From: Zancudomyces culisetae
Taxonomy: Eukaryota; Kickxellomycota; Harpellomycetes; Harpellales; Legeriomycetaceae
NCBI GenBank assembly: GCA_001969505.1
Contig: LSSK01000074.1
Span: 1-25,314, forward strand
Direction: 5' to 3'
DNA: 25,314 nucleotides
Below, piece after piece: positions 9,398 to 17,704 of this stretch. The notes beneath the pieces are model-generated. The model made no database searches. It had not been told where the DNA came from and saw nothing but the letters and a program-made list of their open reading frames with translations. Position 1 is the first letter of the stretch. Each line of letters opens with the position of its first letter. A program made the position numbers and the translations under genes.

Positions 9398-10386
9398 CAG
9401 CCCTCAGGTGTGCGTTTTATACGGTTTAGATGTAAAGGTACAGTCATTACTGGAAGGAAACAGATCCTATATTAGTATGATGTATCATGTCCAGGTGGTA
9501 TTTATTTCCCTCTACTTTACACTTGTTTATTTTTAAATTATTGATCAAATTGAAAAAAAGGCAAACAATTTGTGAGTGCTAAATTAGTAAATAAAAAAAT
9601 CCAATTGATAATTTGATACAACTTTATTTTTCATTGCAGATAATGTGGTACTTTTATGAAAATCTATTTTGAGGAGTAGGGTGGTTTAAGCTGAGCGCTT
9701 TATTAAAGGTTCATTATAATAAGAAACATAATCGAAACAGTAAAAGAAAAACCAACAACACCCTTCGTTTTTCTTTCGTCTCCCCCTTCCCTTTGAACAC
9801 CACCAGAGCCCGCTTAATAAAAATCTTCTTTCTACACTGTCCCTATTCGCCTTTTAGCTTTATGACATCCTGTTCACTTTTTATTCACTTTTTATTCACT
9901 TTTTATATTATTTGTTTTATCCCTATTTCCCGGGTCTTTAATGAGTTATTAAGTATAGTTTTGTTCCTGACCGCTTACTAATATGAAATATAAATAGACG
10001 GGAAAATACTCGAGATTAATTTTCCACTGGTATCACACTGCACTTGGGGATTGGAATAAAACCGCAACTTCTCTCATCATCAGAGATTCTGGGAGTTGGT
10101 TGCATGTGCAAATACGCATTAGGATTTGCTTGAATGTTTCCAGTTCGTTTCATTGAGTATTCATGATGTGTGGTTGGATCTAGAGTATAAATAGTTGCGA
10201 TTTACCTCTGCCTTTCCTCGTTTCCTATTCGGTTTTGGCCTTTCCAGGCAAAAATAAGGGGAGATAAAGAACAAAGGAGCATTTAAATTGAACATAAAAC
10301 CACTGTTCAATTTTACCTAGTGAAAATAATAAAAGTAGAGCAAAGCAAGCTGTGACAAGTATAAACCAAAGTATACAGTTATAAAA
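9398..10386. other. Intergenic region upstream of STN1 and NADH pyrophosphatase genes
   Basis: Nearly 1 kb between the divergent STN1 and NADH pyrophosphatase genes. It holds pyrimidine-rich tracts (about 9760-9800, 9820-9910), a TATAAATA sequence near 10186 and the short tandem repeat listed separately. No coding sequence is supported. Confidence 0.5.
9873..9905. repeat. Three perfect tandem copies of an 11-bp unit
   Basis: TTCACTTTTTA is repeated three times without mismatch, in a pyrimidine-rich part of the promoter region upstream of the NADH pyrophosphatase gene. Confidence 0.9.
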
Positions 10387-12447
10387 ATGGCAACGGGAGG
10401 TAGGGCAGAACTTATGTTAAAGGCATTTCTAAATAGCGGTGGGGCGAGAGAAGAAGTGACAGCTACGAAAAGGCTTTTGACACAGTATTTTTCTTCAGAC
10501 AAGGCCAGTATTGACAGAATGAACGGCATTGCGGTAAGAGCTGATCGCAAAAGACTCAGCGAATTGTTTGACAGTCCCTTTTCACGCTTTCTTGTTAGTG
10601 TATTTGGATTTAAGATGGTTTTGTTTAGCAATGTCAACAGAAACGCCGCAGAAGCTAATATCGGAAGCAACAATGATGGCGAAAAGGACAAAGGGTATAG
10701 AAAGCTGAGAATATTAAAGAGAGACGAACTACTACAATTGGGCTTTACCAATCCGTTTTCGGAGGCGACTAGACCAGGCGCTGGAAAAGAGGATAGTGCA
10801 AGGTACAGTACGGCAATAAAGCTCCCAAATAAGGGAAGTTGTGTGTTTTTGGGGAAACTGGACGCGAATAATAGCGAGGCGGAAAGATACTATTGGTCAA
10901 TAGATTTTGGTGATATAAAAGAGGGCGAAAAACAAAACGAGGATAAAGAAGAGGATTGGGATAAAGTGGANNNNNNNNNNNNNNNNNNNNNNNNNNNNNN
11001 NNNNNNNNNNNNNNNNNNNNNNNNNNNNNNNNNNNNNNNNNNNNNNNNNNNNNNNNNNNNNNNNNNNNNNNNNNNNNNNNNNNNNNNNNNNNNNNNNNNN
11101 NNNNNNNNNNNNNNNNNNNNNNNNNNNNNNNNNNNNNNNNNNNNNNNNNNNNNNNNNNNNNNNNNNNNNNNNNNNNNNNNNAAAGGGTATAGAAAGCTGA
11201 GAATATTAAAGAGAGACGAACTACTACAATTGGGCTTTACCAATCCGTTTTCGGAGGCGACTAGACCAGGCGCTGGAAAAGAGGATAGTGCAAGGTACAG
11301 TACGGCAATAAAGCTCCCAAATAAGGGAAGTTGTGTGTTTTTGGGGAAACTGGACGCGAATAATAGCGAGGCGGAAAGATACTATTGGTCAATAGATTTT
11401 GGTGATATAAAAGAGGGCGAAAAACAAAACGAGGATAAAGAAGAGGATTGGGATAAAGTGGAGATCAAAGAAAATGATGCGAATGAGAAGGAAAAAGAAG
11501 CGGGAAAGGAAAAGGAAAAGGAAACGGGAAAGGAAAAACAGGCATTGACTAAGCAACAAATAGAAAGACTGGTGGGCGAATGTACATTCAAACCACTGCG
11601 ACCGGCAGCATTAGAGCTATCATACGAGGAGTCTCATATCCTCGCCTTTGGAAAAGCGCTAGTTGACTGGAACTATCGTAACCAGTACTGCCCAGGCTGT
11701 GGGTATGAAACGTGGTCAGGAGAAGGAGGGTGTAAAAGATATTGTATGAGAGGCAGAATTGTTGATCCTACGACTACAAATGAATCCAAGGCTATTACTA
11801 CACCCAAATGTGGCGGCGTAGTAGTTAATGATAGTGCGCAAACAGCGCAAGAATTGGTAACATGTACAGCACAAAAGCAGCTCAATAATTTTTATTTCCC
11901 AAGAACAGACCCGGTTGTGATTGTTGGTATTTTGTCACCAAAAATGGACAAGATTTTGTTAGCTAGAAAGAAAGGATTCCCTAGTCAGGTGTTTTCATGT
12001 ATAGCCGGGTTTGTAGACGCTGGTGAAACTATAAACGATGCGGTTCGGAGGGAAGTGATGGAGGAGGTTGGTATCAACATTTCTGAAATTGAGTATTTCG
12101 ATAGTCAGACGTGGCCATTCCCAAATTCCCTAATGATCGGGTGCTTTGCTCGTGCATCTCCAGCACTCATACCAGCTGACTCTACTTTTGCCAAGACCAC
12201 TGGTTCTAATTCGCAGAGCATAGATCAGGATGACGTTCCAATCGTTGTTGATCACGAAGAGCTTGAGGAGGCGCGTTGGTTTACATTTAATGAAATATAC
12301 CCGGCTGTAGTACGTTCTCACGACGTGGCCTCTATACTCAGTCACAAAAAAAGCGAGTTGCAGTACGGGATCCCGCCATACTACGCAATTGGATCGCATC
12401 TTGTCAGATATTGGTGCGAGTGTGTTAGTACTAACGGAAAATTGTAA
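10387..12447 (+). CDS. NADH pyrophosphatase (Nudix, NudC/Npy1/NUDT12 family), interrupted by assembly gap
   Basis: The enzyme hydrolyses NADH and NAD+ to NMN(H) and AMP, and in eukaryotes is often peroxisomal. The N-terminal domain includes GSCVFLGKLDANNSE. A zinc-binding region follows (CPGC, GGCKRYC, PKCGG, then VTC), then FPRTDPVVIVGIL. The complete Nudix box GFVDAGETINDAVRREVMEE leads to SQTWPFPNSLM, close to the SQPWPFPxS signature of the family. The frame crosses 211 Ns (10971-11181). A 281-base block before the gap (10690-10970) recurs identically after it (11182-11462). As written the frame is 686 codons; collapsing the repeat gives 522 residues, nearer the family's 384-462. A Lys/Glu-rich linker follows the second copy. 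The C-terminus NGKL is only a weak PTS1-like tail. No introns. Confidence 0.9.
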   Translation: MATGGRAELMLKAFLNSGGAREEVTATKRLLTQYFSSDKASIDRMNGIAVRADRKRLSELFDSPFSRFLVSVFGFKMVLFSNVNRNAAEANIGSNNDGEKDKGYRKLRILKRDELLQLGFTNPFSEATRPGAGKEDSARYSTAIKLPNKGSCVFLGKLDANNSEAERYYWSIDFGDIKEGEKQNEDKEEDWDKVXXXXXXXXXXXXXXXXXXXXXXXXXXXXXXXXXXXXXXXXXXXXXXXXXXXXXXXXXXXXXXXXXXXXXXXKGYRKLRILKRDELLQLGFTNPFSEATRPGAGKEDSARYSTAIKLPNKGSCVFLGKLDANNSEAERYYWSIDFGDIKEGEKQNEDKEEDWDKVEIKENDANEKEKEAGKEKEKETGKEKQALTKQQIERLVGECTFKPLRPAALELSYEESHILAFGKALVDWNYRNQYCPGCGYETWSGEGGCKRYCMRGRIVDPTTTNESKAITTPKCGGVVVNDSAQTAQELVTCTAQKQLNNFYFPRTDPVVIVGILSPKMDKILLARKKGFPSQVFSCIAGFVDAGETINDAVRREVMEEVGINISEIEYFDSQTWPFPNSLMIGCFARASPALIPADSTFAKTTGSNSQSIDQDDVPIVVDHEELEEARWFTFNEIYPAVVRSHDVASILSHKKSELQYGIPPYYAIGSHLVRYWCECVSTNGKL
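10690..10970 (+). repeat. 281-bp direct repeat, copy 1 (left of gap)
   Basis: This block is identical by eye to 11182-11462 and abuts the run of Ns on its right. It encodes GYRKLRILKRDELLQ through EEDWDKV of the NADH pyrophosphatase N-terminal domain. It is most simply explained as contig ends that overlap but were not merged. Confidence 0.95.
10971..11181. other. Assembly gap (211 Ns)
   Basis: Unknown bases inside the NADH pyrophosphatase gene. The repeat offset (492 bases, 164 codons) happens to keep the reading frame. Confidence 0.99.
11182..11462 (+). repeat. 281-bp direct repeat, copy 2 (right of gap)
   Basis: Second copy of the 10690-10970 block, with no difference seen over its full length. 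It begins exactly where the Ns end and continues into unique coding sequence. Confidence 0.95.
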
Positions 12448-14477
12448 ACGGCTTGTTCAATCAGTGTCGCTTCCTCGAAGTTCTGTCTTTTTTTTGCGTG
12501 TGTGTTACCAAAATGGACGTTTATTAGCGTGAGAGCTTTTACTTGTATCCAATTTTAATACACTTTAGTGTATTTACCACCAAATGGGAATTATGGATGG
12601 GTTGGAGGTTAAAAACCTGAGCATACTTGCATATCAACACGTTGTTATATTGTAGACTTGGTTTTATAGTATGCATCATTTAATTTTGAGCTGTATAGTC
12701 ATCCTTTGGTTAAATAAGAGTCTGTTTATACATTTTGTAAGTTTGCTGCTAGTTTAGCATGAGGGGATGGGGGGGGGGACTTCTTGATGTAAAGACAAAT
12801 GTAGATATAGGGCGACAACCTACAAGGGATGACATTTCCATGTGAATAGGGTTACTACGATGGCGAGCAATGTTGGCTCAATGGTTGTTGATGAAATGGG
12901 GGGAGCAATTCAGCTTGATTTTGATACAAAACAGCCGATATACTTGCTAGTGAAGCATATAAATGGTGGATATACCCTAGCTCAAAGATCATGGCTGGGT
13001 ATAGACACATATTTCTTTTTTCCTTTCTTTTTTTTTGTATTTACAATTTTAGGTTTTTTTATACTTCACCACAACTTTGAAATTAAGGTATGGGTGATGA
13101 AAGGTTACGGTGTAAACACGGAGAAATATGATGGTGGAATAGTGTTTTTGTTTTGTTTTGCTTTGCTTTGTTCTAGAATGGAAGGTAGAGCAAAAAAGAT
13201 TCAACATAGCAGGCTTTCCAAATGGCCATGTTTTCAATAATACTGGTTAACTCGCTGTTTATTTAAAAGCGGGGGAGGAGGGTATTTTGGGGGGTTTTTT
13301 GTGGTATTTTGCACTTTCTAAATTCTACACATCTGTATTATTTACGGCTATATCTTCCAAAAAATACATATATATGCGTATATAAAACTATAAAATCTGT
13401 CTTGTAATTGGTAGAAAGTGGTTAATTCACCAGGCTTTTTATATATAAAAAAAGAAAGGGAAATCCCACCTTCCTGCTATTTCTTAACCGCCCTCCTCCC
13501 ACACCTCCCCAACAAAGCTAACCTGCTTTTCCCAGTTTCATTTCCAAATCTGCCAAACTTGGCTTTTGTTTTCGGTTTAGTAACTACCAGTTTCTTAATT
13601 ACACTCATTATTCCACAACGATGTTTAGTTCGATTTGGCACAAGCTGAGCAAGAATACAGCAAGTTTACATTGCACCAGGTTTTATTTTCTGCAAATTAG
13701 TAATTACACATCTCGGGCATAATATGAAAAAAGCAAAGAAAAAACAATTGAAATGAAAATAAAAAGAACTGAATTAATGTATAAAAAAAAGCAAAAAGGT
13801 TTGTTACATGTCCGCTTTAAAAAGAGAGGAATTGGGAAAGCTCCAATTATTTGATGTACTTATTTAGCATTTGTTTACTTTTTTACAACTTGCTAAGCTC
13901 TGATTTGCTCTATCTATCTGAACTGCTCAGGCTCTGTAATGATTAGAAAATTAATTAGCCGTTTTGATTGTTGTTGCAATTATTAATTTCAAACCATTTT
14001 TATTACTAGCAAACCCAAAATCTACAGCAGAAAACCCACAAGTCCATATCCGACAACTCATTCATCTCCCACCACTTTATTGCTAATTTATTTGCTACAT
14101 TTCCAGAGCACTAATTTTTTTTTGTTTTTGTTTTTGTTTTGAATGATATTTATTTTAATGGTTGTTATTCTAGAGCTTTTTATAGAGGGGAAAAATTTTT
14201 TTAGCTTCCTCTTCTGGCACAAAAAAGTGTGTAAATAAAAAGTAAAGTTCTACTTTGTTGTCTATACAATACTTGAAATTGATAATAAAACAAAAGTTAC
14301 AGTTTGTTTTTATTTTCAAATAACGAGCAAAATTAAATTGCAAACATCTAATCGTTGTACTAAAAGAAAAATAATAGGTAAAGTGCAGTAGTATAAGACG
14401 GAAAAAAAAACACATAACAGATAGAATACTTGCTTATAAAGACAAATAACTATAATCTAAATAGAAAAATAAACAAG
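12448..14477. other. Long intergenic region before alpha-tubulin
   Basis: Two kilobases without a firm gene. It contains a possible small spliced gene at 12860-13188 and a 33-codon open frame at 13621-13722 with a basic, presequence-like start (MFSSIWHKLSKNTASLHCTR). There are also pyrimidine-rich tracts at about 13470-13560 and AT-rich sequence up to the tubulin start. The distal part presumably holds the tubulin promoter and 5' leader. Confidence 0.45.
12860..13188 (+). CDS. Possible small three-exon gene (uncertain)
   Basis: An ATG at 12860 opens a coding-like stretch (DTKQPIYLLVKHINGGYTLA, then QRSWL) that runs into donor-like GTATAG at 12999. A 54-base, T-rich candidate intron ends in TTTTAG at 13052. 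The second exon (13053-13087) would end at a GTATGG donor. A second candidate intron ends in TTCTAG at 13176, giving a 61-residue product. Without splicing the same frame stays open to 13240 (127 residues from this ATG), so intron use is not proven. No family recognised. Confidence 0.3.
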
Positions 14478-15821
14478 ATGCGTGAAATTATATCGATTCA
14501 TGTTGGACAGGCCGGAGTACAAATAGGAAATGCATGCTGGGAGTTGTACTGTTTGGAACACGGAATTAAGCCAGATGGAACAGTAGATGGAGCCAACCAA
14601 AAGAGAGATGATTCAAGCTCAACATTTTTTTCGGAAACCAGCACAGGTAAGAGAGTACCACGAACAGTGTTTGTAGATCTTGAACCAACAGTGATTGATG
14701 AGGTCAGAAGTGGCGAATACCGACAGTTGTACCACCCAGAGCAGCTGATTACAGGCAAGGAGGACGCAGCAAACAACTATGCTCGTGGCCACTACACCAT
14801 TGGCAAGGAAATAATCGACACAGTGTTGGACCGGATCCGAAAGTTGGCAGACAACTGCCGCGGGCTGCAAGGCTTTTTGGTGTTCCACAGTTTTGGTGGA
14901 GGAACCGGTTCAGGTTTTGGAGCATTGTTGTTGGAGCGCTTGTCAGTTGATTACGGCAAAAAATCCAAACTTGAGTTTTCAGTATACCCAGCACCTCAGA
15001 TTTCCAATGCCGTGGTTGAGCCATACAACTCCATTTTGACCACACACACCACCTTGGAACACAGTGACTGTTCGTTTATGGTTGACAACGAAGCCATCTA
15101 CGACATTTGCCGTCGCAATCTCGACATTGAAAGACCATCTTTCGACAATCTCAACAGACTCATTGCCCAAATCGTCTCATCCATCACTGCCTCGCTACGC
15201 TTCGAAGGTTCCCTCAACGTCGATCTCAACGAGTTCCAGACCAACTTGGTACCTTATCCTCGTATCCACTTCCCTCTTGTCACTTACGCCCCCATCATCT
15301 CCGCCAACAAGGCTTCCCACGAAGCCCTATCAGTCTCTGAAATCACAATGGCCTGCTTCGAACCATCCAACCAGATGGTTAAATGTGATCCTCGCCGCGG
15401 CAAGTACATGTCTTGCTGTCTGCTCTACCGTGGTGACGTCATCCCCAAGGATGTCAACGCTGCCGTCGCAAACATCAAAACAAAACGCACTATCCAATTC
15501 GTCGACTGGTGCCCCACCGGCTTCAAGCTCGGAATCAACGCCCAGCCCCCAGCCTGTGTCCCTGGCGGCGACTTGGCCAAGGTTTCCCGCGCCGTCTGCA
15601 TGCTTTCCAACACCACCGCTATTGCCGAAGCCTGGGCCCGCCTCGACCACAAGTTCGACCTTATGTACGCCAAGCGCGCCTTTGTCCACTGGTATGTTGG
15701 TGAAGGTATGGAAGAAGGTGAGTTCAGCGAAGCCCGTGAAGACTTGGCTGCCCTTGAGAGAGATTATGAGGAAGTTGGTACTGACTCTGTTGATGTTGAC
15801 CAAGACATTCCTGAATATTAA
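14478..15821 (+). CDS. TUB1: Alpha-tubulin
   Basis: Alpha-tubulin pairs with beta-tubulin to form microtubules. The start is the ATG of [20 protein letters not shown]; an upstream in-frame TTG would add unsupported residues. The 447-residue product has the nucleotide-binding loop GGGTGSG near 140-146 and [19 protein letters not shown], which contains the alpha-specific catalytic Glu. It ends in a single aromatic residue (DIPEY), as recognised by CAP-Gly proteins. The loop corresponding to acetylated Lys40 is two residues shorter than in animals, with a Lys at 42. The gene has no introns. Codon use changes inside the gene: a hand count of 40 codons at the start gives 14 with G/C in third position, against 32 of 40 in a block at about 15540-15660. 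Confidence 0.98.
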   Translation: MREIISIHVGQAGVQIGNACWELYCLEHGIKPDGTVDGANQKRDDSSSTFFSETSTGKRVPRTVFVDLEPTVIDEVRSGEYRQLYHPEQLITGKEDAANNYARGHYTIGKEIIDTVLDRIRKLADNCRGLQGFLVFHSFGGGTGSGFGALLLERLSVDYGKKSKLEFSVYPAPQISNAVVEPYNSILTTHTTLEHSDCSFMVDNEAIYDICRRNLDIERPSFDNLNRLIAQIVSSITASLRFEGSLNVDLNEFQTNLVPYPRIHFPLVTYAPIISANKASHEALSVSEITMACFEPSNQMVKCDPRRGKYMSCCLLYRGDVIPKDVNAAVANIKTKRTIQFVDWCPTGFKLGINAQPPACVPGGDLAKVSRAVCMLSNTTAIAEAWARLDHKFDLMYAKRAFVHWYVGEGMEEGEFSEAREDLAALERDYEEVGTDSVDVDQDIPEY

Positions 15822-16150
15822 TCCTCATGTCTTTTTTTTTCATCCAATTAGCTCCACTTTATCTTTGATTTTGACATTTTTAAATAATAAACCCAAACCT
15901 CTTTATTATTCTTCCATCTTGACACGGTCATTACTTTGTTTTGACATGTTGGTCTTTATTTCATAACGTCTTTAAAACTGTTTTCGGTCCCCATCTACGT
16001 AGTCAAAGAAAAAAAAAGTCTGTACTAGAAAAATAAAAAAACACTACAAAGTCCGCATTATGTAGCTTTTCTCTTGATATTATATTATATTATATTATAT
16101 TAACCAATCTCCCATTTGTTCCCCTATTTGTTCACTTTTTTCGCCTGAAG
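15822..16150. other. Convergent 3' region between alpha-tubulin and BUR6
   Basis: About 330 AT-rich bases between the two stop codons, holding the 3' flanks of both genes and an ATATT microsatellite. Nothing else was seen. Confidence 0.6.
16077..16101. repeat. ATATT pentanucleotide microsatellite
   Basis: Five perfect copies of ATATT, in the convergent 3' region just downstream of the BUR6 stop. Confidence 0.9.
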
Positions 16151-17704
16151 CTATTGCCTATACTGGTATCCCATATAAGACTGTTGGTGCTGTGGTTGTT
16201 GCTGAGGTTGTGGTTGTAGCTGTTGTTGACTAAGATACTGGTTTGTGCTACTATTATTACTACTGTTGTTATCACAGTTGTTAGCATTTAATAGAAACCC
16301 CTGATTGATTGATGGCAGTGTATTTGACGAGCCGTTTCCGCTGGTACAAACATTATTGTCGTTTTTTCCAAAACTTTGAATATGACCCTCTTCAGGATTT
16401 CCAAGATGATTGCTGTTTGCGCTGGTATAAGAGTTTGGATCTGTGATGGCATTTATTCCACCAGGAACCATATAAGCTTGTTGGTGCTGCAGTCGGCTAG
16501 ATCGCCTATTATGTTCCTGACTGTATTCTTGATTATAGGGCTGGGTATACGATTGACTATACTGCTGCCCATACGCTTGATTATATGGCTGTCCGTATTG
16601 TTGGGCATAGGGCTGGTTGTACTGTTGGTTGGCCATTGAAATCGTCTGGATTGCTGGCATTGTCGCTGATGATGAATTAGACACCATTGATAGTGGTGGT
16701 AGTGAAAACTGCTGAAGATTAACACCATGCTGCACGCTATTTGAATTCAAGCCTAAACCCGAATTTGCGTTTTGCTGGCTTTGCATTTGGCCTGGATAGC
16801 CATACGAGTGAAGCTGGTTACCATAGTTACCTAGCGACGGTAATTGTACAGCTTCGTTACCTCCCAGTGTCGACCCATCTGTTCCCGCTGCCATATCTTC
16901 ATTCTCCTCCCTACTACCATTGTTGTCACTTTTTTTCCTGCTCTTGCTATTTTTATGCGGTAGTCGCTGTCCATCTGTCACTTCCTGCTTGATCTTTTTT
17001 TCTTCGCTCTTTACGCCCATGTCTTGCACCTGCCATTCACTTCCATGACCGACTTCACTCCCTAAGCTATTTCTAGCACCACTGGTATCGCTATTGTTAG
17101 TAATTCCTCCTCCTCCTCCTCCTCCTCCTCCTCCAGTATCTCCTTCATCCACCACTTTCTCCACTATATCCTTTAGGAAATCGTAACATTCTATCGAATT
17201 TATACTTCGTTTTCTATTTGGCCAATATTCATTTGGTAAATCCCTTTTTTTATTTTGCCTCCATTCCGCCGACGTGCTCTACAATTTCTATATTTATCCT
17301 TCCCACCACCACCTTCCTGATTATGATATTCAAAATAAAAAAGGGATCTTACAAATGCGCTGGCAGAATTCGTTTTAAATTAGCTTTTCTGGCTTCTTGA
17401 GCAACGTCATTTATTATATTCTGCATAAACATCTCCAATGCCTTTGCTATTAACATCAAAAACCACAATAGTAAATGTAGGAACTATAATACTGATTATT
17501 ATTTTCGCTTACAAATCAAGACAGGTGTTGCCTGTGACATTTTCCCAACATCCTCATCCATTTGCATAATTCGCTTAATTCTAGCCTATTTTTTTTGGTT
17601 CATAAGTATGCGAATATTTAATGTTGTTGTTGGATTTTGAGCATGAATTAGTATGTCTATTTGTTACTTACTACTGGAAACTTGGTTTTGTACTTTTTCT
17701 TCAT
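16151..17704 (-). CDS. BUR6: NC2 alpha (DRAP1/Bur6) histone-fold repressor with prion-like tail
   Basis: NC2alpha pairs with NC2beta (Dr1) through an H2A-like histone fold and binds TBP on promoter DNA, blocking TFIIA/TFIIB. Four exons join in frame: 17672-17704, 17513-17585, 17353-17446 and 16151-17213. The introns are 86, 66 and 139 bases, with GTAAGT/GTAAGC/GTAAGA donors and AATAG acceptors. The first 90 residues read KYKTKFPVARIKRIMQMDED, ATPVLISKALEMFMQNII and AHLKRSINSIECYDFLKDI, diagnostic of NC2alpha. The remaining 330 residues are low complexity: ten glycines (94-103), a basic patch KNSKSRKK (154-161), a Tyr/Gln tract (265-297) and a Gln-rich end. The product is 420 residues, against about 140-210 in yeast and human. 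NF-YC/Hap5 is unlikely, because the FDFLKD-type block matches NC2alpha. Confidence 0.92.
16523..16621 (-). repeat. Coding Tyr-x-Gln repeat tract in BUR6
   Basis: Residues about 265-297 consist of near-tandem Y-[NAGST]-Q units, for example YNQPYAQQYGQPYNQAY, spaced every three to four residues. The composition resembles FET-family (FUS/EWS) low-complexity domains. Confidence 0.85.
17106..17134 (-). repeat. GGA triplet repeat encoding ten glycines in BUR6
   Basis: A near-perfect CCT run on the plus strand encodes the polyglycine linker directly after the histone-fold domain. It is likely to vary in length. Confidence 0.9.

Noticed and set aside
10690-11462. True tandem domain duplication in the NADH pyrophosphatase
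   Set aside because: The copies are base-identical and start and stop exactly at the gap edges, which points to unmerged contig ends. It cannot be fully excluded without reads.
12436-12447. Peroxisomal PTS1 at the end of the NADH pyrophosphatase
   Set aside because: The tail NGKL has Gly where PTS1 needs Ser, Ala or Cys. It is too weak to claim targeting.
14430-14477. N-terminal extension of alpha-tubulin from an in-frame TTG
   Set aside because: Alpha-tubulins start MRE; the ATG at 14478 gives exactly that, in an A-rich start context.
15064-15966. 300-codon plus-strand frame overlapping alpha-tubulin
   Set aside because: It is a +1 shadow of the tubulin gene, kept open by the C-ending codons there. 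It has low-complexity Ser/Pro/Thr composition and no family resemblance.
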